Assembly: GCA_963773085.1 (NCBI GenBank)
Contig: CAVYZS010000010.1
Location: 248,001-312,000 of the forward strand
From: JAENVT01 sp963773085
GTDB taxonomy: Bacteria > Actinomycetota > Acidimicrobiia > Acidimicrobiales > Ilumatobacteraceae
Direction of reading: 5' to 3'
DNA: 64,000 nucleotides
The translations under genes were made by a program, and so were the position numbers. Below, one piece after another: positions 39,617-49,704 of the stretch (position 1 is its first letter; each line of letters opens with the position of its first letter). The notes beneath the pieces are model-generated. The model did not search any database and was not told the DNA's origin. It worked only from the letters and a program-made list of their open reading frames with translations.

Positions 39617-40913
39617 CGCCGCGCTCGAGTGGCGACGCTCAGGGCCTGGTCGAGGTCCGAGATGATGTCGTCGGCATCTTCGATTCCGACCGAGATGCGG
39701 ATCAGGTCCGGCGGCACACCCGCCGCTTCGAGCGCCGCGTCGGAGAGTTGGCGATGGGTGGTGCTGGCCGGGTGGATGACGAGGGTGCGCGTGTCGCCGA
39801 TGTTGGCGAGGTGGCTGCACAGTTCCAGCGCCTCGATGAACGCCCGCCCGACCGGAGCGACCACCGACGACACCGAACGAGAACACGGCACCGGCACCGA
39901 GCGGGAGGTAGCGCGCGGCGCGCTCGTGATGAGGATGGTCGGCTAGACCTGCCCAACGAACCCACGAGACGCCGCGGTGGCGGTACAGGGCATCGGCGAC
40001 AGCCCGAGCGTTGGCGAGGTGGGCATCCATCCGCTGTGGCAAGGTCTCGACGCCCTGGAGGAGGAGGAACGCGTTGAAGGGTGACAACGCCGGACCGACG
40101 TCGCGCAGTTGCTCGGCGCGCAGACGGGTGCAGAACGCGTACTCCCCGAAGTTGCCCCACCACGACAGACCACCGTACGACGCCACTGGGTCGGTCATCC
40201 GCGGGAAGTTGCCGTTGCCCCAGTCGAACCGACCGGAATCGACGACCACACCACCGAGTGAGTTGCCGTGGCCCCCGAGAAACTTGGTCGCCGAGTGCAC
40301 CACGATGTCGGCACCCCATTCGATCGGCCGGCACAGATACGGGAGTCGCCACCGTCGAATCGACAACGAGCGGAATGCCGGCGCGGTGGGCGACATCGGC
40401 GAGCCCTTCGAGGTCGGCGACGGCACCCGATGGGTTGGCGACGACCTCGGTGTAGATCAGTTTGGTGTCGGCTGTAGAGCCGCGGCGAAGTCGGCAGTTT
40501 GATCACCGGACACGAACGTCGTCGCCACGCCGAAGCGGGCAAGTGTGCCCTCCAGGAGAGTTCGGGTGCCACCGTAGAGCTGCGCTGACGAAACCACGTT
40601 GTCGCCGGTCCCGCAGAGCGCGCTCGAGAACCAGGAACTCGGCGGACTGGCCGCTGGCAGTGGCCACAGCCCCGATGCCCCCTTCGAGGCTGGCCATGCG
40701 CTCCTCGAACACCGCCACCGTCGGGTTGCTGATGCGGCTGTACACGTTGCCGAACTTCTGCAACGCGAAGAGGTCGGCGGCATCAGCGGTGTCCTCGAAG
40801 ACGAAGCTCGTCGTCTGAAAGATCGGGACCGCACGTGCGCCCGTGACCGGCTCGGGTCGAGCGCCGGCGTGGACTGCCCGTGTGCGGAAACCCCACTCGC
40901 GTTCAACCCCCAT
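39613..40913 (-). CDS. metY: O-acetylhomoserine (thiol)-lyase, Cys/Met metabolism PLP enzyme
   Basis: Starts MGVEREWGFRTRAVHAGARP. ARAVPIFQTTSFVFEDT and NVYSRISNPTVAVFEERMASLEGG are hallmarks of the family; the PLP Lys is in VHSATKFLGGHGNSLGG and the C-terminal RISVGIEDADDIISDLDQAL fits. It condenses O-acetylhomoserine with sulfide to homocysteine. Frame breaks near 40600, 40560, 40480, 40350 and 39890 need correcting; length is about 432 residues. TAACCT ends 7 nt before the ATG. With the sulfurtransferase it suggests sulfur assimilation tied to the catabolic region. Confidence 0.87.
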
Positions 40914-40920
40914 GACGGCG

Positions 40921-40926
40921 AGGTTA
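40921..40926 (-). promoter_or_regulatory. -10 box (TAACCT) for the O-acetylhomoserine lyase operon
   Basis: On the minus strand TAACCT ends 7 nt before ATG 40913. It faces the TATGCT box of the divergent creatininase gene within a 32-bp intergenic region. Confidence 0.45.
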
Positions 40927-40933
40927 CACACCC

Positions 40934-40939
40934 TATGCT
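40934..40939 (+). promoter_or_regulatory. -10 box (TATGCT) of a leaderless promoter for creatininase copy 2
   Basis: TATGCT ends exactly 6 nt before ATG 40946, with no Shine-Dalgarno motif between. It is one of the clearest leaderless arrangements in the window. Confidence 0.55.
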
Positions 40940-40945
40940 CCGGAC

Positions 40946-41722
40946 ATGACCGCTCATCGCCGACTGGCCGACCTGCGCGCGTCCGAACTTCCCGGACGTG
41001 TATCTGATCGTTCCACCTTCGTCCTGCCACTCGGGGCCATCGAGCAGCACGGCCCGCATCTCCCCTACTCCACCGATCTGATCATCGCCGATTGCGCCGG
41101 AGCCGCCGTGGTCGATGCTGTCGGCGACGACCACGACCTGTGGTTGTTGCCGTCGCTCGCCTACACGAAATCCAACGAGCACGCATGGAACGCCGGAACC
41201 GTGTGGCTGTCGGCCACCACGATGCTGGCGGTCCTGGACGACATCGGCCGCTCCCTTGCCTCGACCGGTGTTCGCAAGTTGGCGCTGCTGAACGGCCACG
41301 GCGGCAACACGTCACTGCTCAACGTGGCGTGCCGCGAGCTACGGCTGAAGTACGGCTTCCAGACGTTCCTGCTGCACCCGTTCGTCCCGCCGGACCATGG
41401 TGGCGTCTCCGCTGCCGGTGAGCTCGGGATGGGTATCCACGCCGGCATGGACGAGACATCGATGATCCTGCATCTCCGGCCCGAGCTCGTCGACATGACG
41501 CTGGCCAGCCGCAACATCCCCGAGGGTCTCGCCGCCAACCGACACGTCCGCTTCGGAGGATCAGTGAGCTTCGGATGGTTGTCGAACGACTTCGGACCGT
41601 CCGGGGTGATCGGCGACCCGACGGAGGCGAACGCCGATCATGGCAAGCAGCTCCTCGAGTCGTGCGTGCGCATGTTGAGCGAGGCGTTCGCCGAGATCAG
41701 CGAGTTCGAGTTCGGGCGCTGA
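40946..41722 (+). CDS. Creatininase family amidohydrolase, copy 2
   Basis: An intact 258-residue protein. Metal ligands lie in VLPLGAIEQHGPHLPYSTD (Glu, His, Asp), LLNGHGGNTSLLN (His) and GMDETSMIL (Glu). It is strongly similar to copy 1 through SLAYTKSNEHAWNAGTVWLS, FGWLSNDFGPSGVIGDPT and the end FEFGR. It is expected to hydrolyse a cyclic amide or amidine. It lies between the OAH-lyase and the molybdenum hydroxylase genes, but is transcribed alone from a leaderless promoter. Confidence 0.9.
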   Translation: MTAHRRLADLRASELPGRVSDRSTFVLPLGAIEQHGPHLPYSTDLIIADCAGAAVVDAVGDDHDLWLLPSLAYTKSNEHAWNAGTVWLSATTMLAVLDDIGRSLASTGVRKLALLNGHGGNTSLLNVACRELRLKYGFQTFLLHPFVPPDHGGVSAAGELGMGIHAGMDETSMILHLRPELVDMTLASRNIPEGLAANRHVRFGGSVSFGWLSNDFGPSGVIGDPTEANADHGKQLLESCVRMLSEAFAEISEFEFGR

Positions 41723-41746
41723 TCCCGACCGAGTTCTGGTCCGGTT

Positions 41747-44031
41747 CTAGGGCAGGCAGATGTCGGAGGGGCGCACGGGGACGCGATGCAGGTCACGGCC
41801 GATCGCGTCGCGGATGGCAGCGACGATCGCCGGCGTCGACGAGATGGTCGGCGGCTCGCCTACGCCCTTGGCGCCGAGCGGCGCCATCGGATCGGGATGC
41901 TCGATCAGCGTCACCACGACCGGCGGCATGTCGAGCATGGTCGGTAGCAGATAGTCGGTGAAGCTGGCGTTCCGCACCCGGCCGTCGGTGAGGATCATCT
42001 CCTCCATCACTGCCAGCCCGAGTCCCTGAGCGATACCGCCTTCGATCTGACCCAAGACGCTCACCGGGTTGAGAGCGATTCCGACGTCTTGGGCGGTCGC
42101 CACCTGGACGACCTTGACGAGTCCGAGTTCCGGGTCGACGTCGACGATTGCCCGGTGGGCGACGAAGGCGAACGCCGTGTGGCAGTTGCCCTGGCCGTTC
42201 TCGTCGAGATCCTCGGTCGGTCGGTGGTGGTGTTCGAAGGTCTCGTCGAGCTGGATTCCGGCGGTGGCGACGGCCGACTGGAATCCGCAGCGTGCCCAGG
42301 GTGTCGACGACGATCGCGACCATCGATGGCGAGTCTGACGGGATCGATGTCGTGTCGGGCGCCGACGTGTTCGAAGAGGCGCTCGCGCACGAGGCGGCAT
42401 GCGCCGTCGATCGCGCCGCCGCTCATCCATGTCTGACGCGAGGCCGAGGTCGACCCGGCGGACCCGATGCTCGTATCGATCGGTTCCAACAGCACATCGT
42501 CGACACCGAGGACCGTGCGGGCGATCTGTTGGGCGAGCACGACGAAACCTTGGCCGACTTCCACGGCGGCGAACTTGAGCGACGCTACGCCGTCGGCGAG
42601 CCGGCAACGGGCTGTGGAGTAGTCGTCGAACGCCTCGGAGTACATCAGGTTCTTGATCGCCACTCCCCAGCCGATTCCTCTTCGAATGTGGGTGGGATCC
42701 GCGGTCAACCCGGCACCGCCCGGGAGATGCATCGGATCACCATCGATACCTCCCACTGGCACATCGGGAAGCGGCAGCGCAGCCACCTCCCGGATGCACT
42801 CGGCGACAGGCGCGACGTTCTCGATGACCTGCCCGGTGATCAACCTGTCACCGGTCTCCATCGCGTTCGAGCAGGCGGATCTCGACAGGGTCGAGCCCGC
42901 ACGCCGCGGCCAGCTTGTCCATCTGCCCTTCGTGGGCGAAACACGCCTGCACGACACCGAAGCCGCGCATCGCCCCGCACGGCAGGTTGTTGGTCCGCAC
43001 GGCATACCCGTCGACGGTCGCATTGGGGCACTTGTACGGACCCTGGGCGTGAGTGACCGCGTTGATCAACACCGCCGACGATGTCGAGGCGTATGCGCCG
43101 CCGTCCAAGACCAGGCGCGCCTCGATGCGCTGGATCACGCCGTCCGTCGTGGCGTGGTGTCGCATCCAGACCTTCGACGGATGGCGGTGCACGTGTCCGA
43201 GGAAGCTCTCCTCGCGGCCGTACGCCATGCGCACCGGTCGACCGGCGCGCAGCGCCAGCAGGCAGGTGTGCACCTGCAAGCTGATGTCCTCGCGTGGCCC
43301 CGAACGCACCACCCACTCCGCCGAGAGTGAGTCGCACCTTGTCGGCGCGCCAGATCGAGACACGCGGCGATCTGGCCACGGTCTTCGTGGAGCCACTGCG
43401 TGGCGACGAACAACTCGACACCGCCGCCACCCGGGTCGGGCAGGGCCAGTGCGGCCTCCAACCCGAGGAACGCCTGGTCCTGCATACCCGATTCGTAGAC
43501 ACCCTCGACGACGACGTCGCCCACCAGCGACTGGTCTCCGGTGACGATCCGCTGATGGCGGATCACGTTGCCGGCCGGATGGATCGGTGGGTGGCTGCCG
43601 TCGATGGCTCGTTCCGGGTCGGTCAGCGCCGGGAGCACCTCGTACTCGACGACGATTGCCGCCAGCGCCCGGCGACAGGTTTCGGGATGATCGGCAGCGA
43701 CCGCTGCGATCGGCTCACCGACGTAGCGCACGACATCGGCGGCGAAGACCGGTTGATCACTGCTGATCAGTCCGTACGTCGGCTTACCGGGTACGTCATC
43801 GGCGGTGACGATGACCGCGACACCGTCGATCTTCCACGCCGGCGTGACGTCGATGCTCACGATGCGAGCGTGTGCGTGTGGTGAACGCAACGTCGCTCCC
43901 CAGAGAAATCCGTCGGCCGACAGATCGCCTGAGAACGCGAACGAACCTTGCGCCTTGGGAATCCCGTCCGGACGCGGCGGGCTGTCGCCGAGGCGCCCCT
44001 TCAGCACTCCCTCGCGTGTCGCGGTGGTCAT
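41747..44031 (-). CDS. Molybdenum hydroxylase large subunit (xanthine dehydrogenase/CO dehydrogenase family)
   Basis: ATG overlaps the 2Fe-2S subunit stop (ATGA). The N-terminal a/b-hammerhead contains GLISSDQPVFAADVVRYVGEPIAAV. Molybdopterin motifs follow: LTLGGVGGAFGAREDI, AMRGFGVVQ and, near the C-terminus, the GAKGVGEPPTIS loop with the catalytic Glu. The CO-dehydrogenase Cys loop is not seen, so a hydroxylase of N-heterocycles or aldehydes is more likely. Frame breaks near 43370, 43320, 42860 and 42310 need one base removed. Corrected length is about 760 residues. Confidence 0.87.
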
Positions 44032-44513
44032 TGCTGGGTCGCCCGCGAGATCGCGACCTGCTGCACCGCTTCGATGATTCGTCCGTAGCCCGTGCATCGA
44101 CAGATGTTGCCGGACAACTCCTCGCGGATCTCGGTGTCTGTCGGTTGGGGAACACGGTCCAACAACGCGTGGGCCGCCATGATCAGCCCCGGGGTGCAGA
44201 ATCCGCATTGCACAGCACCGCTGTCGACGAAGGCGCGCTGCACGTCGCTGGGTGATCCGACGGGGGCGATGCCTTCGATGGTGACGATCGCCTGGCCGAC
44301 GGCCGATGCGGCCAGCACGAGACAACCGCAGACCAACGTGTCGTCGACCAGGACGCTGCACGAACCACACTCGCCCTGCTCGCATGCGCCCTTGCTGCCG
44401 AACAGGCCGAGCCGCTCGCGCAACACGTACAGCAGGCTCTCGCCGATCCAGGCATCGGCGATCTCGTGCCGCGATCCGTTGACGTGCAGGACGTAGCTCT
44501 CGTGCTCACCCAT
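44028..44513 (-). CDS. Molybdenum hydroxylase small subunit, two 2Fe-2S clusters
   Basis: Intact, 161 residues. The plant-type cluster ligands are in ACEQGECGSCSVLVDDTLVC, and the second cluster in QCGFCTPGLIMAA and NICRCTGYGRI. It passes electrons from the molybdenum site to FAD. It overlaps both neighbours (8 nt with the FAD subunit, 4 nt with the large subunit), so the three are made in equal amounts. Confidence 0.95.
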   Translation of the reverse strand: MGEHESYVLHVNGSRHEIADAWIGESLLYVLRERLGLFGSKGACEQGECGSCSVLVDDTLVCGCLVLAASAVGQAIVTIEGIAPVGSPSDVQRAFVDSGAVQCGFCTPGLIMAAHALLDRVPQPTDTEIREELSGNICRCTGYGRIIEAVQQVAISRATQQ

Positions 44514-45371
44514 TGGGGAACGCCCTTCTCAGCAGGCGGCGGGCACAGCACCGCGATGGCGTGCCGGCGATACTCGGCAGTCGAGCGATGGTCGTCGATC
44601 GGCCGTGCGGCCGCCGCTGCCAACCGAGCGAACTCGGCGGCTTGCGCGTCGGTGACAGCTCGCTCTCGATGATCGACGACACTCGACGCGTAGGCCTCGG
44701 CTTCGTGGCAGCGGATGATCGTGGGACCGACCGAGCCGAGCGCCAGGCGGATGCCACCGCCGTCATCGACCGCCAGGCAGGCACCCGCGTTCGAGATGAC
44801 CATTGCGTTGCGTACCCCGACCTTCACGTAACCCTGCCATCCGGAGAACACCGGAACGTGAGATCGCCTCGATCAACTCCCCCGGCAGCAATGCCGTTCG
44901 CTTCGGTCCGGTCATGAACTCGGCGAACGGCATCGATCGGGTGGTGTTGTTCGACACGAGGTGAACGCTGGCGTCGAGCGCGGCGAGCACTGGCAGCCCG
45001 TCGCCGGCCGGCGAACAGGTGGCGACGTTGCCACCGAGGGTCGCGACGTGGCGGATCTGCGGGGATCCCACGGTGCGAGCCGCCTGGCTGAGTGCCGGCA
45101 CCCAACTGCGGAAGTGCTCGCCTTCCAGCTCGGCATAGGTGACGCCGGCACCGATGCGCAGAGTTGCCGACCCGAATTCAGGCGACGCGGCTTCGTACGA
45201 CCAGGAGCGCAGTTCGGGGACGCGACCGATCGAGATCACGACCTCCGGACGACGATGCCCGCCATTGATCTCGACCATCGCGTCGGTGCCGCCGGCGAGC
45301 ACCATCGACGACGGCTGGTCGGCAAGCGCGGCGACGGCCTCGGCCAGCGATGTCGGGATCAGGACGCTCAT
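44506..45371 (-). CDS. Molybdenum hydroxylase FAD-binding subunit
   Basis: MSVLIPTSLAEAVAALADQ, then the FAD motifs VLAGGTDAMVEIN and ATLGGNVATCSPAGDGLP, and the C-terminal CO-dehydrogenase flavoprotein domain (VRNAMVISNAGACLAVDD, ALGSVGPTIIR). Breaks near 44850 and 44540 need single-base removal; corrected length is about 288 residues. GGAGG precedes the ATG closely, and TAAGGT 9 nt upstream may be the -10 of the operon. First gene of the three-subunit operon. Confidence 0.9.
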
Positions 45372-45591
45372 GGTCCTCCGACCTTACATTTCGTCAACTG
45401 CGCGAGGCGGCACATCCACCGTGTGACACCGCTGATGAGGGCAACCATGGGAGTAGGTGGGCGTCGTGATGACCCTCAAGCGGACGACGAACTGGGCAGC
45501 CCCGGATCGGTACGTAGGGTTCTGGGGCTGCCCGGATGCCACCGGACCACCGTCGGCATGGGCCCGATGAGTGCCGGCGCCGGCGCGTGCC

Positions 45592-46405
45592 TCAGACGAT
45601 CTTGGCGTTCTTGATCGCCGGATCCGGTTCGGGGAACTCGGGGTCGAGGTCCTTCATCGTCTTGAGGAGGATCTTGGCGACGGCGAGGTTGCGTACCCAG
45701 TTGTGATCGGCGGGCACCACGTACCACGGGGCGTGCGCCGTCGACGTCTTGGCGATCGCGTCCTCGTAGGCCTCGCTGTACTTCGGCCACAGCTTTCGGT
45801 CGGCGAGATCGCCCTCGCGGAACTTCCAACCTTTCGCCGGATCGTCGATGCGGTCCTGGAAGCGTCGCGCCTGCTCGGCCTTGGAGACGTTCAGGAAGCA
45901 CTTGACGACGCGTGGTGCCTTCGTCGCGCAGCAGCCGCTCGAACTCGAGATGTGCCGGAAGCGCTTGCTCCACACGGACTCCGGCGCGAAGCCCTTGACC
46001 CGCACCACGAGCACGTCTTCGTAGTGGCTGCGGTTGAACACACCGATCTCACCGTCTCCCGGGCAGGCGGCGTGCACACGCCACAGGTAGTCCTGCGCCG
46101 TCTCGCGACCGCCGGGGACCTTGAAGCTGGTGACCTGCACACCCGCCGGATTGAGCCCGGAGAGGATCGACCGGATGGTGCCGTCTTTTCCCGCGGCGTC
46201 TCGCGCCTGCAGCACGAGCAGGACGCTGCGCGTCGCCTCGGCCGCACAGGCGTTGTTGCATCTCGTCGAGCTTGACCTTGACGTGCTCGAGCTCGGCGAT
46301 GGCAGCCGCCTTGTGCCAGCCGAGGGTGTCGCCGGGATCGCACCGCTTGAGCTGGAACGACTTCGGGTTGGAGACTCGCAATGCAGCGATTCGATCGGCG
46401 GCCAT
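45592..46405 (-). CDS. ppk2: Polyphosphate kinase 2 (PPK2) family
   Basis: Walker A is VLQARDAAGKDGTIRSI, the catalytic lid NRSHYEDVLVVRVKGF, and the middle reads GVQVTSFKVPGGRETAQDYLWR. The end KILLKTMKDLDPEFPEPD is also typical. It uses polyphosphate to phosphorylate nucleotides, or the reverse; class cannot be fixed by eye. Starts at ATG 46405, 8 nt after TACCGT. Breaks near 46250 and 45925 need one base removed. About 270 residues, the usual length. Confidence 0.9.
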
Positions 46406-46421
46406 GGGCTGCGACGGTACT

Positions 46422-46655
46422 TCAGTCGACGCACGAACGGACAGTGCCTGCAGCCGCTGTCGCAGCAGTAGCCGCGGTCGGCGAGGAAGGCCGCGGTGAA
46501 GACGCTGAGGCCTGTGTCGGGGTCCGACGTAGCACGGCTCACCCTTGGCGAGCGCCGTCGGCATGGCTCGCGGTGATGTCCGCGAAGCGGGGATGATGCG
46601 GCGACAGGCGCTGCGGATGGGGCTGCTCGATGTACTCGTCGCGGAGTTGCGCCAC
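46422..46655 (-). CDS. DUF5522-type small cysteine-rich protein
   Basis: A short protein of about 77 residues. The frame EQPHPQRLSPHHPRFADITASHADA followed, after breaks near 46560, by DPDTGLSVFTAAFLADRGYC and CDSGCRHCPF fits the DUF5522 family, whose conserved CCxxGCRHCP motif suggests metal or redox binding. The role is unknown. GTG 46655 is the likely start; a break near 46435 places the stop at about 46422. It lies just upstream of ppk2. Confidence 0.65.
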
Positions 46656-46683
46656 GATCGCGCAACGGTATCGGCTCGGTGCG

Positions 46684-46712
46684 TTGACAAAGCTGCGTGG
46701 CCTGACTAAGGT
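46684..46712 (+). promoter_or_regulatory. Sigma-70-type promoter for the peptide ABC operon
   Basis: A perfect TTGACA (46684-46689) is followed after 17 nt by TAAGGT (46707-46712), about 80 nt before the binding-protein start at 46790. Unlike the leaderless genes, this operon has a 5'-UTR and a purine-rich AGGGGGA before its start. Confidence 0.55.
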
Positions 46713-46789
46713 GCCGGACAGTCGGCGTGTGATGGGGGTCACATCGCACACCGTCGCGTCGACGACACGAGTCACCGAACAAGGGGGAA

Positions 46790-48648
46790 ATGGTGCGACA
46801 ACAGGCAACGATCGAGCAGGCGAGTCCTCACAGCAGCACTGCTGAGTCTCGGGCTGATCGCCGCACTGCGTGCGGCAAGAAGGACGACAGCACGACCGCG
46901 ACCGATGCGACGGTCGGCGCGACCGAGACGACTGCCGCCACCGGCGACACGCAGGGAACCGTCGCCGCTGACACCAGCGTGGCCGAGACGACGCCACCGG
47001 AGACCACCCCGGCGCAGAAGCCCGTGCCAGGTGGTGAGATCACCGTCAGTGGTGAGGCCGAGGTGGCCAACGCCTGGATCCCGGCAGCGATGCAGTGCGA
47101 CACCTACTGCCATCAGCGGGCCCGAACGTTCTTCGAACCGATCGCCTCGTTCGGCGTCGACAACAAGGTTCATCCCTTCCTCGCCGAGAGCATCACGCCG
47201 AACGCCGATGCCACCGAATGGACGATCACGGTCCGGCCGGGGATCTCGTTCACCGACGGCACGCCGCTGAACGCCGATGCCATGATCGAGAACCTGCAGC
47301 GCACCGGTACCTACATCCTGATCGCCGCCCAGGTTGCCGACCTCGCCAAGGTCGACGACCCAGGTGGCGCGACGAACGCCGACGGCTCACCGAAGAAGGT
47401 GTTGAAGATCGAGAAGGCCGACGACATGACCTTCACGATCTTCACCGGCAAGGACGGTGACCCGGCTCAAGCCGCTGCCATGGCCGGGCTTCGACGTCAT
47501 CCTCACCAGCCAGTTCGGTCTGATCGCTTCGCCGACGTGGTTGCAGGCGGTCGACGCCGATGCGACCAAGGCGTCTCAGCCCATCGGAACCGGGCCGTTC
47601 ATCGTCGAGAGCTACGCGCCGCGCGACGCCCTGGTCGTCACGAAGAACCCGAACTACTGGCGCAAGGACGCCGACGGCGTGCAGCTTCCGTACCTCGACA
47701 AGATCACGTTCAAGGTGATCGAGGATGCCAAGACCGCCGAAGGCAGCACTGCGCAGTGGCGACATCGACATCTTCTCCGAGTCCAGTGCCGAGGTGATCA
47801 CCGACTTCGAGGGCGACCCCGACTTCCCGACGACGGCTGCAGAAGGACTACTCGGAGACCAACTACCTGCTGATCGACACCGAGAAGCCCGGTCCGTACC
47901 AGGATGCTCGGGTCCGCTGTGCGTTGTCGAAGGCGATCGACCGTCAGGAGATCATCGACCTGACCCAGGCCGGCGCGCTGCAGATCGCCAACGGCCTGTT
48001 CTCCCCCGGCCAGGAGGGCTACCTCGATGACAACGGCTTCGACACGATCGCAGGACATCGAAGGCGCCAAGGCGTTGATCGCCGACTACCAGACGGACCA
48101 CCCCGGCCCGATCCAGGTCACGTACGGCCACACCGCCGACCGCATCAACGCCCAGCGCGCCGAATTGATCAAGGGCTACTGGTCGGCGATCGGTGTCGAC
48201 ACGACCATCGAGGTCATCCCGCAGGACCAGTTCGTCACCAACGCGCTGTTCGGTGCCGACAACTTCTTCATCTACGACTGGAGGTTGCACTCCGGCATCA
48301 AGGTCGACCAGCAGAACCAGTGGTGGAACAGCCGATCGGCCATCCCCGACGCCAGGTCTGGCACTGAACTTCGGGCGGGTCAACGATCCGATCGTCGACG
48401 AGAACCTCGCCACGCGAGGTCGGATCCCGATCCGGCCAAGCGTCAGGCCGCCGCCGAGGCAGTCAACCGGCAGATGGCCAAGGAGTGCTACCAGATCCCG
48501 TACTCGTACACGCTGTGGGGAACGATGCACACGCCGGCCGTTCACGGCCTCGGGGAATCAGTACTCCCCGACGGCACCGGTCGCCCGCGACGGAACCGAT
48601 TTCGGCGGGTGGTTCTCGACCGCACCGCTGTGGGTCGACCAGGGTTAG
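46790..48648 (+). CDS. Peptide/oligopeptide ABC substrate-binding lipoprotein (family 5)
   Basis: After two early breaks the N-terminus is a lipoprotein signal (RRVLTAALLSLGLIAA then CGKKDDS), followed by a long Thr/Glu-rich linker. The body is SBP_bac_5: ARTFFEPIASFGVDNKVHPFLAESI, TVRPGISFTDGTPLNADAM, GTGPFIVESYAPRDALVVTKNPNYW and ARVRCALSKAIDRQEI. Single-base breaks occur near 47480, 47755, 47840, 48050, 48358, 48415 and 48555. Corrected length is about 615 residues. The first gene of the Opp/Dpp-type operon. Confidence 0.87.
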
Positions 48649-48655
48649 CCGACCA

Positions 48656-48701
48656 GGCTGCCCTGGGGTAGCAGCAGCGGCTGATCTACCCCAGGGCAGC
48701 C
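48656..48701. terminator. Strong 16-bp perfect hairpin after the binding-protein gene
   Basis: GGCTGCCCTGGGGTAG (48656-48671) pairs perfectly with CTACCCCAGGGCAGCC (48686-48701), loop 14 nt. It starts 8 nt after the stop of the binding-protein gene and ends 23 nt before the permease GTG. No clear T-run follows (only CTCTCCTTGTT). It may be an attenuating terminator or a 3' stabiliser that raises binding-protein mRNA over the rest of the operon. Confidence 0.75.
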
Positions 48702-48724
48702 GCTCTCCTTGTTCCGAGGCTTGC

Positions 48725-49693
48725 GTGCGCTATTTCCTACAACGGTTGCTGCAGTTCGTCATCGTCTTCTTCCTGGTGACGTTCGGCGTCATGGTGTTCA
48801 TGCGCATCGGCATGAACAAGCCGGGCGACCCGGCGAGAACGATGCTCGGCGGAGTGGTCTCCGACGAGAAGGCCGCGGCGGTCAACGCCCAGTACCACCT
48901 CAACGACAACCTCTTCGTCCAGTACTTCTACTGGTTGGGCAAGATGTTCCGCGGCGACTTCGGCATCAGCGTGCAGCAGAACGTGACCGTCGCCAACTAC
49001 ATGAAGGGGCGCGTGCTGGTCACGTTCTTCCTGGGCTTCTACTCGATCCTCTGGGCGCTCATCATCGCCATCCCCGTCGCTGTGTACCAGGCCTACAAGC
49101 GCGACTCGAACTTCGATCGCGCCGGCAACCTCTTCTCGTTCCTGTTCGTCTCGCTTGCCGGCGCTTGGTGCTCGCACCGTTCATCATCTACTTGTTCGTC
49201 GAGAAGCTCGGGATGGTTTCCTCGGATCAGCGAGAAGGTGATGCCCTGGGACGATCTCGGTGCCCATTTCCAGAACTTCTTCCTGCCGGTCCTGGTGCTC
49301 ACCCTTCCGCTGGCGGCGATCTTCACCCGGCTCCTGCGCGCCGACCTGGTGCAAACGTTGCAGAGTGACTTCATCACGTTGGCCAGCGCCAAGGGTGTGC
49401 CGCCCAGTCGTGTGCTGTGGAATCACGCCCTGCGCAACTCGCTGTTCTCGCTGCTGAGCACCGTCGGCGTGCAGCTCGGTGCGATCGTCGGCGGCGCCCT
49501 GGTCGTCGAGCAGTACTTCGCCATGAAGGGCATGGGCTCGTTGCTGCTGACGTCGATCCTGTCGAAGGATCTGTTCGTCGTGCAGTCCGTCACGGCGATC
49601 GTCGTTGCGGTGGTAGCGATCGCCAACCTGCTGATCGACCTGCTGTACGCCGTGATCGATCCACGGATCCGCCACTTCCGGGCGTTGACGTGA
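48725..49693 (+). CDS. Peptide ABC transporter permease (DppB/OppB-like)
   Basis: GTG start: VRYFLQRLLQFVIVFFLVTFGVMVF is the DppB N-terminal helix, followed by YHLNDNLFVQYFYWLGKMFRGDFGIS. The EAA loop is TLASAKGVPPSRVLWNHALRNSLF. Three breaks between 49154 and 49220 each need one base removed (two are TT for T), restoring LVLAPFIIYLFVEKLGM. About 322 residues with six membrane helices. It partners the next permease. Confidence 0.88.
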   Translation: MRYFLQRLLQFVIVFFLVTFGVMVFMRIGMNKPGDPARTMLGGVVSDEKAAAVNAQYHLNDNLFVQYFYWLGKMFRGDFGISVQQNVTVANYMKGRVLVTFFLGFYSILWALIIAIPVAVYQAYKRDSNFDRAGNLFSFLFVSLAGAWCSHRSSSTCSSRSSGWFPRISEKVMPWDDLGAHFQNFFLPVLVLTLPLAAIFTRLLRADLVQTLQSDFITLASAKGVPPSRVLWNHALRNSLFSLLSTVGVQLGAIVGGALVVEQYFAMKGMGSLLLTSILSKDLFVVQSVTAIVVAVVAIANLLIDLLYAVIDPRIRHFRALT

Positions 49694-49704
49694 GGCCGTG
49701 ATCG

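Noticed and set aside
41747..45371. Aerobic CO dehydrogenase (coxMSL)
   Set aside because: The gene order is FAD, 2Fe-2S, large subunit, but I do not see the Cys-containing active-site loop of true form I CO dehydrogenases; a general molybdenum hydroxylase is safer.
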